DNA of 64,000 nt from contig NZ_QSIN01000011.1 of NCBI RefSeq assembly GCF_003469205.1, positions 1 through 64,000 on the forward strand, in the 5' to 3' direction. The stretch comes from Collinsella sp. AM33-4BH. GTDB lineage: Bacteria; Actinomycetota; Coriobacteriia; Coriobacteriales; Coriobacteriaceae. The notes beneath the pieces were generated by a model. The model worked only from the letters and a program-made list of their open reading frames with translations. It ran no database searches and was not told the origin of the DNA. A program made the position numbers and the translations under genes. Of the stretch, positions 1-7,652 are shown piece by piece; within the stretch, counting starts at the first letter, position 1, and the number at the start of each line of letters is the position of its first letter.

Positions 1-257
1 CCGGGCAGGTGGGCGACCGCCAGCCCCGCGGCGCGGGCGCGCCGCACGGCGAGGGACCCTATGTTGCGGAACTGGTCGACCACGACGAGCGTGCCGGCGG
101 GCGCGGAGGAGAACAGCGCGTCTAGAGCGCCCTCCCGGTTGCGGACGGGGGCGCTGGCCAGCACCTCCCCGCCGCGGTCGATAAGGCAGGCCCAGTGGGA
201 GGACTTGCCGACGTCCAGGCCGAGCACGGCCGCGGGCCTGGTGGATGGCGCTTTCAC
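1..257 (-). CDS. IS110-family transposase, N-terminal part (cut by window edge)
   Basis: The minus strand opens with a GTG codon at 257 preceded by a good ribosome binding site (GGAAGGA, 8 nt away), and the frame stays open to the window edge (about 85 codons). The start reads VLGLDVGKSSHWACLIDRGG, followed by LVVVDQFRNIG. This matches the N-terminal DEDD nuclease domain of IS110-family transposases, where the first Asp sits in a (G)xDVgKxxH motif. The C-terminal transposase_20 part lies outside the window. IS110 elements lack classic terminal inverted repeats, so I could not define the element end. It sits beside a decayed gene tail, consistent with past insertion damage. Family assignment is from motif recognition only. 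Confidence 0.75.
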   Translation of the reverse strand, partial: MKAPSTRPAAVLGLDVGKSSHWACLIDRGGEVLASAPVRNREGALDALFSSAPAGTLVVVDQFRNIGSLAVRRARAAGLAVAHLP

Positions 258-529
258 GGTGGTATCCTTCCGGTAGTCGTTCGACCGGATGGCCTCCCCC
301 TCGGCACTCACATTACCAGCCGCGGCCTCTGCCCGGCACTTTCCTATCAGCCGTCGGGGGCGGCGCGTCCCGCGCCGGCAGCACCCAACGGGCCCTCTCG
401 GGGGCAGGGACGTTCGGCCGTGCGCGGGCGCCCGGTCGGCGGCCCGTTCTGGGCGCGCCTCAATCGTAGCCCGAGACGGGCCCGGGCTGACAATTTCGAC
501 TGTAATGGACGTTCTTAAATGAGTGGTCT
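258..529. other. Non-coding stretch next to the IS110 gene
   Basis: Very GC-rich sequence between the transposase start and the gene remnant. I see no convincing gene; reading frames here lack ribosome sites. A partial GGACGTTCTTAAATGAG motif near 507-523 belongs to the dispersed GGGGAC repeat family seen elsewhere in the window. The segment may include the untranslated end of the IS110 element. Confidence 0.4.
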
Positions 530-691
530 CGTGAGTCTGTGGGCGAGGCGGGCGCTCGATACAAGGTGCGTGTCGTGGACACATGAGGCATGACGGAGGA
601 GGAGCTTCCCGGAACCTTTGAGGGCAAGTTCCGCATCGATCTCCCAAGTAAGCAGTATATGATGCTTCGCCTGACCAAATTAGAGGCGTAA
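530..691 (+). pseudogene. Remnant of a protein C-terminus (possibly DUF5060/DUF5605-type glycosidase)
   Basis: One frame reads RYKVRVVDT, a TGA at 584-586, then GMTEEELPGTFEGKF and RIDLPSKQYMMLRLTKLEA before TAA at 689-691. The pattern resembles the extreme C-terminus of DUF5060/DUF4038/DUF5605-type secreted-sugar hydrolases (my recollection of the family ending: IDTWnMT, GTFsGkF, LPGkpYMaiR). The TGA would then stand in place of the conserved Trp codon TGG, a single-base nonsense change. Everything upstream is missing and the IS110 gene lies just beyond. An alternative reading is a genuine 33-residue ORF starting at ATG 590, but there is no clear ribosome site suited to it. Family naming is tentative; the broken-gene reading is more secure. 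Confidence 0.4.
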
Positions 692-728
692 AACAGAGAT
701 AATCGGCTCCGGGTGTGACTTGCTGCAC

Positions 729-761
729 GACCATCGCAGGGGGGTGGCCCCTGTGATGGTC
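729..761 (+). other. Hairpin upstream of the ROK gene
   Basis: Arms GACCATCGCAGGGG (729-742) and CCCCTGTGATGGTC (748-761) pair over 14 bp with one G-U and a 5-nt loop. There is no T tract after it, so it is not a typical intrinsic terminator. It lies about 40 nt before the ROK start codon and could be a leader structure. Confidence 0.5.
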
Positions 762-802
762 GCGGCGATGCGCGTCCGGGGCTACGCTTGTAAGGAGTGA
801 AC

Positions 803-1714
803 ATGCAGGAGTTTTTTGGAATCGATGTGGGCGGTACGGCCGTTAAATGGGCTGTGCTGGGCGAGGATTTTTCCATCCGCGAGCGCGGAAGCCTGCCGAC
901 GGGCTTTACCACGGCTGATGAGACGGTCGCGGCGCTGATCTCGCTCGTCGAGCCGTATCGCGAGCGCGTGAGCGCCGTGGGCGTGAGTGCGCCCGGCGGC
1001 ATCTACGAGGGAGATGTCACAGGAACGATCCATCGCGGTGGTGCGCTCACGTTTATGGATGGCTGTCCGCTCGGAAAGCTCATGCGCGAGGCTCTGGGGG
1101 TGCCGATTGCCGTCAATAACGACGGTAGGTGCTGTGCACTCGGTGAGTATGCGGCTGGCGCTCTGCGCGGGACGCGTTTTGGCGTGGTGCTCGCTATCGG
1201 CACGGGCATCGGCGGCGGTATCGTCATCGACGGCAAGGTCCTGCGCGGCGCGCACTGCTTTGCAGGCGAGTTTAGCTTCTTGCGCAACGATGTCACGACT
1301 GCTGCGAGCATGGAAAACTCCTTTGCGGGTTCGGGCGGTTGGCGTGCGCTCCGCGATGCCGCCGTTGCCGAGAAGGGCCTGCCTGCGGATTCTCCGGTGG
1401 ACGGCCGCCGCGTCTTTGAGTGGATCGCGGATGGCGACATGGCGGGGCAGCGCGCGCTCGACCGCTACGCTCGCGCATTTGACGGACAGCTCATCAACCT
1501 GCAGGCCGTGCTCGACCCCGAGGTCTTTGTGATCGCAGGCGGCATCTCGTGCCATCCCGAGCTCGTCGATGCCCTGCGTGCGCAGATGCCGCTGGCCCTC
1601 TCGAGTTACGAAGGGACCCTTGCCGGCATTCCTGTGCCGCAGATAAAGGCGGCCGAGCTCGGCAACGACGCCAACCTTTACGGTGCTGTCCAGGAGGCCA
1701 TGCGCCTGGTGTAG
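803..1714 (+). CDS. ROK-family protein (sugar kinase-like)
   Basis: A 303-residue protein with the ROK/actin-fold ATPase layout. The phosphate-1 motif is GIDVGGTAVKW (residues 6-16), the catalytic Asp candidate lies in AVNNDGRC (about D107), and the phosphate-2 motif is AIGTGIGGGIVIDG (about 131-144). Most ROK kinases then carry GHxxV and a CxCGxxGCxE zinc site; here the corresponding stretch reads AGEFSFLRN with no Cys cluster, so this is a zinc-less member and its sugar cannot be assigned. There is no N-terminal helix-turn-helix, which favours a kinase over a NagC-type repressor. I chose ATG 803 because AAGGAG (792-797) is 5 nt upstream; an in-frame GTG at 797 overlaps that site. Confidence 0.85.
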   Translation: MQEFFGIDVGGTAVKWAVLGEDFSIRERGSLPTGFTTADETVAALISLVEPYRERVSAVGVSAPGGIYEGDVTGTIHRGGALTFMDGCPLGKLMREALGVPIAVNNDGRCCALGEYAAGALRGTRFGVVLAIGTGIGGGIVIDGKVLRGAHCFAGEFSFLRNDVTTAASMENSFAGSGGWRALRDAAVAEKGLPADSPVDGRRVFEWIADGDMAGQRALDRYARAFDGQLINLQAVLDPEVFVIAGGISCHPELVDALRAQMPLALSSYEGTLAGIPVPQIKAAELGNDANLYGAVQEAMRLV

Positions 1715-1730
1715 CGCATTGGACATAATC

Positions 1731-1776
1731 ATTGGGGACGTTCTTGTTTGACTAGTCGTTTAAGAACGTCCCCAAT
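1731..1776. repeat. GGGGAC-core hairpin repeat
   Basis: Arms ATTGGGGACGTTCTT (1731-1745) and AAGAACGTCCCCAAT (1762-1776) are perfectly complementary, and the loop centre contains the palindrome GACTAGTC. Near-copies occur at 7893-7937, 36245-36290, 52672-52754 and 56358-56396. It lies 16 nt after the ROK stop codon. Confidence 0.8.
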
Positions 1777-1791
1777 GGCTACCCACAGAAT

Positions 1792-1855
1792 GAGAGTGGA
1801 TAATCTCCCGTTTTTGGCCTGCATACAGGCTCAAAGTGGGAGATTATCCGCTCTC
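1792..1855. repeat. GGATAATCTCCC hairpin repeat, copy 1
   Basis: Arms GAGAGTGGATAATCTCCC (1792-1809) and GGGAGATTATCCGCTCTC (1838-1855) enclose a 28-nt loop. A second copy at 7953-8016 follows the same GGGGAC hairpin, has compensatory arm changes (GAGAG/CTCTC here, GAGCG/CGCTC there) and a loop in the opposite orientation. Downstream to 2061 there are further GGGGACGTACTT and GGGGACACTCC motifs and no gene that I can support. Confidence 0.8.
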
Positions 1856-2089
1856 GTCATTTGATTGGCACTTGCGTCACTTGCACTCATTGGGGACGTA
1901 CTTAAATGAGTGGCAGTTGGGGACACTCCTTGCCGAGCTGCAAGCCGTGCGCGCCCCTTCTGGGCCTTGCGGCTCAAAATCGGTTTACGCCGTGGGCTGT
2001 TGGGGTCAAATTAGCGACATTTTGAGGATAGGTTCGATATTAGGACTGGTTCTCTAATAGAATGAGTTTGCAGGCCATTAAGCGACTGC

Positions 2090-2101
2090 GGGGGGGGGGG
2101 G
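2090..2101 (+). repeat. Run of 12 G residues at the start of the LuxR gene
   Basis: Twelve consecutive G bases occur directly before the favoured ATG at 2107. With the upstream in-frame ATG (2062) the run would lie inside the coding region. Homopolymers of this length are known substrates for slipped-strand variation in other bacteria; here that is only a possibility, and the length could also be a sequencing or assembly error. Confidence 0.8.
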
Positions 2102-2106
2102 TATTC

Positions 2107-3651
2107 ATGAAAGGTATGGGAGACACAACAGCGTATTTGCGTTGGGGCATTCGGGAGATTATATGCCTGGCGCTGTTCTATTTTACGTTTTTGGCTGGCG
2201 AGTACCTCTTCGACATGCGCGTGGCCGAGTTTGTGCCGCCGAGCGAGGTTGCTACCTACGAGACCCTCATCGTCGGTGCGAGCGTAATCGGCTTTTTTGT
2301 GCGTCCTATTCTGTACTATCGCCGCCCCCGCGCGATCGATACGACGAGCGACATCACGGGCGTGCTGCTGGTGTCGGCATTGCTGCTGATGATTATGGCG
2401 GTTCGGTTTGAGGTGGTAATTGCCGGCGGTTTGATGGCGTGTTGCACGCTGGGCTACTGCGGATCGACCGCTCACGCCAACTTTGCGCGGCGCTTTGCGC
2501 GGACGCCGTACTTGGCGCGCGCGGCGGCGCTTTCATATGCTCTGGGCGTCCTGCTTCAGGTGTTCAGCCACATGGTGATACCCGCGGGGATTCCGCAGCA
2601 GTTTGTTTTTGTTGCCTGTGCGGTCGCGCAGGTGGCGCTCCTCCACGGCGTCCGCCGTGCCAAGCTGCGCGGCGAATCTGAGTTTGGGCCTGAACCCGAT
2701 ATCTCCGAGCTTTCGGTGGATGCATCGGAGTTTGGCGCCAAATGGCGAAACGATCCCGAGTCAACGGCGGCTTTTCGGCGCGCCGTGGTGCGTCTGACGA
2801 TTGCAACCGCCTGCCTTACCGGGGTGTTTGCCGCCCTCAATGCGGGGCTCACGATCTCGCACGCCGCCGGGTCCGTTGACTTGGGCGATTGGTCGCGCTT
2901 GCTGATGGGCGTGAGCGCTCTGCTCGCCGGCGCCCTATTTGACCTGCGCGGGCGCTCGTGTATGAACATCATCATGACCTGCGCCGCCATGTTGTCCACG
3001 CTCTCATTCGCTGTGCTTATCACCGATGCCAACGGCGCCAACATACTTGCCGCCACCGTCATCTTCTATCTGGGTGCGGGCTTCTTCGTGGTGTTTTTCA
3101 CGGCGAAGTTTGCCGCCATTTCGGTGTATGCGCATTGGTCGTATCTGTGGCCGTGCATGGGCCGCGTCATCAATAACGTTTGCGCGATGCTCGTGACGGC
3201 ACCGGCGGTGGCGATTGTCTCGAGCCAGAACGTGCTGTTGGCAGTGGGCGTGGGGCTTGTACTGCTTGTGGGCATTGCGATCTCGCTGCTGGGACAGTCT
3301 GGGCATCAGGTCTATGACGTTGAAGTGCGCGGCGACCTGGCGTTTGCTGCTAGCGACCTTGGCACGGATCCCGTATCCGCCCAGAGCGAGCCCGCCCCCG
3401 CAGAGGTGCCGGAGTCCACACTCGACGAGCGTCTCGATACCTTCGCCGTCGCCTTTGAGCTTACGCAGCGCGAGCGCGATATTTTGGAGGCCTTGGTCGC
3501 ATCGCGCGAGAGTGTTCAAGACATCGCCGCAACGCTCTTCCTTTCGCGCTCCACGCTTTACCGTCATATCGCCTCGATCAACAAAAAGACCGGCGCCTCC
3601 TCACGTGTGGCCCTCATCAACTTTTTCTGGTCCTGGGCGCCCAAGGACTAG
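2107..3651 (+). CDS. Membrane-anchored LuxR-family transcriptional regulator
   Basis: A 514-residue protein (from ATG 2107) with about ten to twelve hydrophobic segments in two blocks (roughly residues 12-190 and 215-395), then a hydrophilic linker, then a LuxR-type helix-turn-helix at about 450-510. The HTH shows LTQRERDILEALVASRESVQ, IAATLFLSRSTLYRHI and a final VALINFF helix. This architecture, an MFS-like membrane domain fused to a C-terminal LuxR DNA-binding domain, is abundant in Coriobacteriia, where the signals and targets are mostly unknown. No receiver domain is present, so signal input is presumably through the membrane part. The start is uncertain: ATG 2062 has a poor ribosome site, while ATG 2107 follows the G run. 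A terminator directly follows the stop codon. Confidence 0.85.
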   Translation: MKGMGDTTAYLRWGIREIICLALFYFTFLAGEYLFDMRVAEFVPPSEVATYETLIVGASVIGFFVRPILYYRRPRAIDTTSDITGVLLVSALLLMIMAVRFEVVIAGGLMACCTLGYCGSTAHANFARRFARTPYLARAAALSYALGVLLQVFSHMVIPAGIPQQFVFVACAVAQVALLHGVRRAKLRGESEFGPEPDISELSVDASEFGAKWRNDPESTAAFRRAVVRLTIATACLTGVFAALNAGLTISHAAGSVDLGDWSRLLMGVSALLAGALFDLRGRSCMNIIMTCAAMLSTLSFAVLITDANGANILAATVIFYLGAGFFVVFFTAKFAAISVYAHWSYLWPCMGRVINNVCAMLVTAPAVAIVSSQNVLLAVGVGLVLLVGIAISLLGQSGHQVYDVEVRGDLAFAASDLGTDPVSAQSEPAPAEVPESTLDERLDTFAVAFELTQRERDILEALVASRESVQDIAATLFLSRSTLYRHIASINKKTGASSRVALINFFWSWAPKD

Positions 3652-3675
3652 CCCATTTGGGACGGGGCTTTTTTA
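3650..3675 (+). terminator. Intrinsic terminator after the LuxR gene
   Basis: AGCCC (overlapping the stop codon) pairs with GGGCT, followed by a run of T. Nearly the same text (ATTTGGGACGGGGC, then T6 AGCT) recurs at 43995-44027, so this is a re-used terminator sequence. The short stem makes it a moderate prediction. Confidence 0.6.
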
Positions 3676-3703
3676 GCTGTTTTGGGCAGCCACTGCCAGC
3701 GCG

Positions 3704-3740
3704 AACCACCACAAAGGGGACAGGCACCTTTGTGGTGGTT
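3704..3740. repeat. CCACCACAAAGG hairpin repeat, copy 1
   Basis: Arms AACCACCACAAAGG (3704-3717) and CCTTTGTGGTGGTT (3727-3740) pair over 14 bp, with loop GGACAGGCA. Further copies lie at 6604, 38927, 39794 and 40599. It sits between two convergent genes. The GGGGACAGGCACC core resembles REP-type hairpins known from other phyla. Confidence 0.8.
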
Positions 3741-3761
3741 TTGACGGGAGCGCCTGTGGAG

Positions 3762-6521
3762 TTACAGCAGTTCGCCGTGGCGGGCGATGTAGCGGCGTTT
3801 GGCCAGCTGGGTGAGTGCGATGTAGGCGGCGACGATGCTGACGAGCAGCGCGAAGAAGATTGGCGGCAGCGGCATGAGACCCAGCGCATCGGCGATGGGG
3901 CTTGCCGGCAGCCAGGTGACGAGCACCAGGCCCAGCACGGTGAGGAGGCACAGCGCGGGCGCGGCGTGGTCGCGCGGGCGTGGCAGGCGCGGGGAGCGCA
4001 GCATGTGGACCACGAGCGTCTGCGACCACATGGACTCGACAAACCAACCGCTCTGGAAGAGCGCCGTAAAGGCCGCCATGCCTGCGACGTCGCCTACAGC
4101 GGCAAGCTCGGCCCAGCTCGCGCCCACGGCGGCGGGGCACACCACAAAGAAGAGCGCGGCGAAAGTCACGATATCAAACAGTGAGCTCACGGGACCCAAC
4201 TCGAGCATAAAGCCCTTAATGGACGCGGCATCCCAGGCGCGCGGACGGGCAGTCCAGGCGTCATCGACGGTGTCCCACGGCAGCGCGATGCACACGATCT
4301 CGTAGACCAGCGACAGCAGCACCAGCTGCAGAGCGCTCATGGGCAAGAACGGCAAGAACAGGCTCGCGACGGTCACGGATAGCACGTTGCCAAAGTTGGA
4401 GCTCACCGTGGTCTTGAGGTACTTGAGTAGGTTGCCGTAGGTGCGGCGGCCTTCGATGATGCCGCGCTCGAGCACGCCCAGGTCCTTCTGGAGCAAGATG
4501 ATATCGGCGGATTCCTTGGCGATGTCGACGGCGGAGTCGACCGAGATGCCGCAGTCGCTCGCGCGCATGGCGGCGGCGTCGTTGATGCCGTCACCCATAA
4601 AGCCCACGGTGTGACCGAGCAGCTCGCGCATGACGCGCACCAGGCGCGCCTTCTGCAGAGGCGAGAGCTTGGCGAAGAGGTGGGTGTTCTCGGCGCGCTC
4701 GGCAAGTTCGGCGTCATCGAGCGCATCGATCTCGGAGCCGAGCAAGACGTTGCTCGCGTCGATACCGATCTGTTCGCAGACGGTGGCGGCGACGCGGTCG
4801 TTGTCGCCGGTCAGGACCTTGACCGCCACACCCTTGGCCTCGAGCGTGGCGACGGCGCCCGCGGCACTCGCCTTGGGCGGATCGAGGAAGGCCAAAAAGC
4901 CCATCAACACCATGTCGCATTCGTCGGCAATGCCAAACTCGCCCACGCAGCGCGGATTGGTTTTCTGCGCCACGGCAATCACGCGCAGGCCCTCGGCGTT
5001 GAGCCCGGCGACCTGCTTGCGAATCTGGGCGAGCTTATCTTCGGTAAGCGGCTGGGCGGCGCCATCGACCTCGACAAAGGAGCAGATCTCGAGCATTTCC
5101 TCGGCAGCTCCCTTGGTGACCATCTGGGTTTTGCCCTGGGCGTCGGCGACAACTACGCTCAGGCGGCGGCGCGAGAAATCGAAGGGCACCTCGTCGACCT
5201 TGGTATAGCGGTCGCGCAGGCTCTGGCCCAGCATAGAATCGGGCACGACGGTCGAGGGCGTCACATCGGCACGGTCGATGACGGCCAGGTCGATAAGGTT
5301 TTTGAGGCCGGTCTGGAAGAAGCTGTTCAAAAACGCATGGCGCAGCACGCGCGCATCCTCGTTGCCGTCGGTGTTGAGGTAGCGCTCGAGCACGATGCGG
5401 TCTTCGGTGAGGGTGCCGGTCTTGTCGCAGCACAGGACGTCCATCGCGCCGAGGTTTTGGATCGCCGGCAGCTCCTTGACGATAACCTGGCGGCGGGCGA
5501 GGTCCTTGGCGCCCTGCGACAGGCTCGTGGTCACGATGACGGGAAGCATCTGCGGCGTGATGCCCACGGCCACGCTCGTGGCGAACAGCAGCGCGTCGAT
5601 GACGTTGCCCTTGGTGGCGGCGTTGATGGCAAAGACCGCCGGCGCCATAACGAGCATGAGGCGCACGAGCAGCATGGAGACGCTCGAGACGCCGCGGTCA
5701 AACGCGCTCTTCTCGCCGCGTCCGTTGAGCATCTTGGCGATGCCGCCCAGGTAGGTGTCCGAGCCGGTGGCAACGACAAGCGCCATGGCGGTGCCGTTTT
5801 GCACGGAGGTGCCGGTAAAGACGATGTTCTTGCAGGCAGAGAGTGGTAGCGCGGAGCTGTCGGCACCCGCGGCGGCAGCGGTCTTCTCGACGGCCTCGCT
5901 CTCGCCGGTGAGTGCGGACTCGATCACAAACAGGTCGCGCGCGGTGATGATGCGGGCATCTGCCGGCACCATGTCGCCGGCAGAGAGGCGGATTACATCG
6001 CCGGGGACGAGCTCGTCGAAGGGGATCTCGACGCGCTCGCCGTCGCGCAGGGCACAGCAGGTGCTGGAGACCAGGTCCTTAAGGGCCTCGGCCGCATTGC
6101 CGCTGCGGGCTTCCTGGATAAACTTCATGCCGCCCGATACCAGCAGCATGATGCCGATGACGATGACCGTGGAGGGGTCACGCTGCAGCTCGGGCACGGC
6201 GAGCACGTCGATGTAGAGCGAGACCAGTGCGAGGGCGGCGAGGATGCCAGCGAAGGGATCGACGAACGCGTCGGCGATGCGGCGGGCGAGCGTCTTGGTC
6301 GGCGCTTCGATGGTGTTGGGGCCGACGGCGCTCAGGCGCTCGGCGGCGTGCTCGGCGGTGAGGCCGTCGGCTGTGGCGTCGAGCAGCACGAGGGCATCCT
6401 CGGCGCTATGGGTGGCGGCGAATATGGTGTTCTTGGACATGCCGGTATGAGCGGCGGGGCGCGCCGTGCGGCGGCGCTTGGAGATGGCTTCGAGTACCGT
6501 GGCGGTTTTGAGCATCAGCAT
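3762..6521 (-). CDS. mgtA: Magnesium-translocating P-type ATPase (MgtA/MgtB type)
   Basis: A 919-residue P3B-type ATPase expected to import Mg2+ across the membrane at the cost of ATP. Motifs in order: actuator LTGES (204-208), the M4 stretch ITPQMLPVIVTTSLSQGA (about 321-338), phosphorylation site CCDKTGTLTED with D366, nucleotide-domain KGAAEEML, hinge MGDGINDAAAMRASD, and four C-terminal hydrophobic segments. The ITPxMLPxIV signature in M4 is typical of Mg2+ rather than Ca2+ pumps. ATG at 6521 has a strong AGGAGG site 5 nt upstream. The leader contains a hairpin repeat and a short ORF (6661-6732) that might be a leader peptide. I see no recognisable M-box riboswitch. It stands alone, convergent with the LuxR gene. 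Confidence 0.92.
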   Translation of the reverse strand: MLMLKTATVLEAISKRRRTARPAAHTGMSKNTIFAATHSAEDALVLLDATADGLTAEHAAERLSAVGPNTIEAPTKTLARRIADAFVDPFAGILAALALVSLYIDVLAVPELQRDPSTVIVIGIMLLVSGGMKFIQEARSGNAAEALKDLVSSTCCALRDGERVEIPFDELVPGDVIRLSAGDMVPADARIITARDLFVIESALTGESEAVEKTAAAAGADSSALPLSACKNIVFTGTSVQNGTAMALVVATGSDTYLGGIAKMLNGRGEKSAFDRGVSSVSMLLVRLMLVMAPAVFAINAATKGNVIDALLFATSVAVGITPQMLPVIVTTSLSQGAKDLARRQVIVKELPAIQNLGAMDVLCCDKTGTLTEDRIVLERYLNTDGNEDARVLRHAFLNSFFQTGLKNLIDLAVIDRADVTPSTVVPDSMLGQSLRDRYTKVDEVPFDFSRRRLSVVVADAQGKTQMVTKGAAEEMLEICSFVEVDGAAQPLTEDKLAQIRKQVAGLNAEGLRVIAVAQKTNPRCVGEFGIADECDMVLMGFLAFLDPPKASAAGAVATLEAKGVAVKVLTGDNDRVAATVCEQIGIDASNVLLGSEIDALDDAELAERAENTHLFAKLSPLQKARLVRVMRELLGHTVGFMGDGINDAAAMRASDCGISVDSAVDIAKESADIILLQKDLGVLERGIIEGRRTYGNLLKYLKTTVSSNFGNVLSVTVASLFLPFLPMSALQLVLLSLVYEIVCIALPWDTVDDAWTARPRAWDAASIKGFMLELGPVSSLFDIVTFAALFFVVCPAAVGASWAELAAVGDVAGMAAFTALFQSGWFVESMWSQTLVVHMLRSPRLPRPRDHAAPALCLLTVLGLVLVTWLPASPIADALGLMPLPPIFFALLVSIVAAYIALTQLAKRRYIARHGELL

Positions 6522-6603
6522 AGGGTCCTCCTTGTTGAAGGGAGTTAGCGTACGTGTCGTATGTGCTTCAAAAAACCTAGATGTCGCTCACGTCATGCTT
6601 TCG

Positions 6604-6639
6604 AACCACCACAAAGGGACAGGCACCTTTGTGGTGGTT
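6604..6639. repeat. CCACCACAAAGG hairpin repeat, copy 2
   Basis: Arms AACCACCACAAAGG (6604-6617) and CCTTTGTGGTGGTT (6626-6639), loop GACAGGCA. It lies in the mgtA upstream region and would be part of its leader if transcription starts before the small upstream ORF. Confidence 0.8.
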
Positions 6640-6660
6640 TTGACGATCGGCTGTTGGCGC

Positions 6661-6732
6661 TTATGCGTGCGCGGAATCCTCGCGGCGTGCCGAGGGCGAC
6701 ATGCAGGTTTTTCGACTATGACTGCCTTCCAT
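6661..6732 (-). CDS. Possible 23-residue leader ORF upstream of mgtA
   Basis: ATG at 6732 is preceded by an excellent ribosome site (AAGGAGGTG, 5 nt spacer), which is unusually strong for a chance ORF. The product would be MEGSHSRKTCMSPSARREDS plus AHA, with a stop at 6661-6663. It ends 139 nt before mgtA on the same strand. Short translated leaders controlling magnesium transporter genes are known in enterobacteria (mgtL), but this peptide is not proline-rich like those, so a regulatory role is speculation. Alternatively it is a remnant of a gene start. Confidence 0.35.
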   Translation of the reverse strand: MEGSHSRKTCMSPSARREDSAHA

Positions 6733-6956
6733 GGCACACCTCCTTAAGGCCGGGCGCGGCGCGCTTTGGGTATCTCGTACCCGTTACAATCCGCCCGTAT
6801 TCTTGATGAGGGGGTTTGCCGTGTCAACCCCAATGTTTGGAAAACCATTGCCCCTGACAAAGCCTTTACAGAATGCCGAGGCCCCAAAGCGCGCCCGCAA
6901 CGCGCCCTGCCTGCGCTAAACTGGAAGGCACGTACGCGATTACGAGAGGAGCCCGC

Positions 6957-7637
6957 ATGGAGGCTTACAAGCAAGAGTTCATCAAGTTCATGGTTGAGTC
7001 CGACGTTCTTAAATTCGGCAGCTTTACGCTCAAGAGCGGCCGTCAGTCCCCGTTCTTTATGAACGCCGGCGCCTATGTGACGGGCTACCAGCTCAAGAAG
7101 CTGGGCGAGTATTACGCCCAGGCCATCCACGATAACTTTGGCGACGACTTTGACGTGCTGTTTGGACCGGCCTACAAGGGTATTCCGCTGGCCGTCGTGA
7201 CCGCAATTGCCTACCACGAGCTGTACGGCAAGGAGGTCAAGTACTGCTGCGATCGCAAGGAGGCCAAGGACCACGGCGCCGACAAGGGCAACCTGCTGGG
7301 CTACGAGCCCCAGGACGGCGACCGTGTGATCATGGTCGAGGACGTCACCACCAGCGGCAAGTCCATCGACGAGACCTATCCCAAGGTCAAGGCTGCTGCC
7401 GATGTCGAGATCAAGGGCCTGATCGTGTCCCTCAACCGCATGGAGGTCGGCAAGGGCGGCGTGACCACCGCGCAGAAGGAGATCGAGGCCAAGTACGGTT
7501 TCCCCGTCGCGAGCATCGTCTCCATGGCCGAGGTCGTCGAGACCCTTTACAACCACGAGATCGACGGCAAGGTTGTCATCGACGACGAGCTCAAGACCGC
7601 CATCGACGCCTACTACGAGCAGTACGGCGTCAAGTAG
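6957..7637 (+). CDS. pyrE: Orotate phosphoribosyltransferase
   Basis: A 226-residue cytosolic enzyme joining orotate to PRPP to form orotidine 5'-monophosphate in pyrimidine synthesis. The type I phosphoribosyltransferase fold shows GPAYKGIPLAV (about 68-78) and the PRPP-binding signature RVIMVEDVTTSGKSIDE (about 123-139); LKSGRQSPFFMNAG near the N-terminus is the orotate-site loop. ATG 6957 follows GAGAGGAG at 7 nt. The frame is open further upstream but without a better start. Other pyr genes are not nearby, so it is a lone pyrE. Structured element A begins 16 nt after its stop codon. Confidence 0.93.
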   Translation: MEAYKQEFIKFMVESDVLKFGSFTLKSGRQSPFFMNAGAYVTGYQLKKLGEYYAQAIHDNFGDDFDVLFGPAYKGIPLAVVTAIAYHELYGKEVKYCCDRKEAKDHGADKGNLLGYEPQDGDRVIMVEDVTTSGKSIDETYPKVKAAADVEIKGLIVSLNRMEVGKGGVTTAQKEIEAKYGFPVASIVSMAEVVETLYNHEIDGKVVIDDELKTAIDAYYEQYGVK

Positions 7638-7652
7638 GTTCCGCCTCCGTTA

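Noticed and set aside
195..522. Overlapping plus-strand ORFs of 74-107 codons near the left edge
   Set aside because: Arg/Pro/Gly-rich translations typical of random GC-rich DNA, no ribosome sites, and partly antisense to the IS110 gene.
460..1002. 180-codon minus-strand frame across the gap and ROK start
   Set aside because: No ribosome site, low-complexity translation, and overlaps the well-supported ROK gene.
6522..6956. Magnesium riboswitch (M-box) before mgtA
   Set aside because: I could not see the conserved M-box motifs; only a repeat hairpin and the short ORF are evident. A covariance-model search would settle it.
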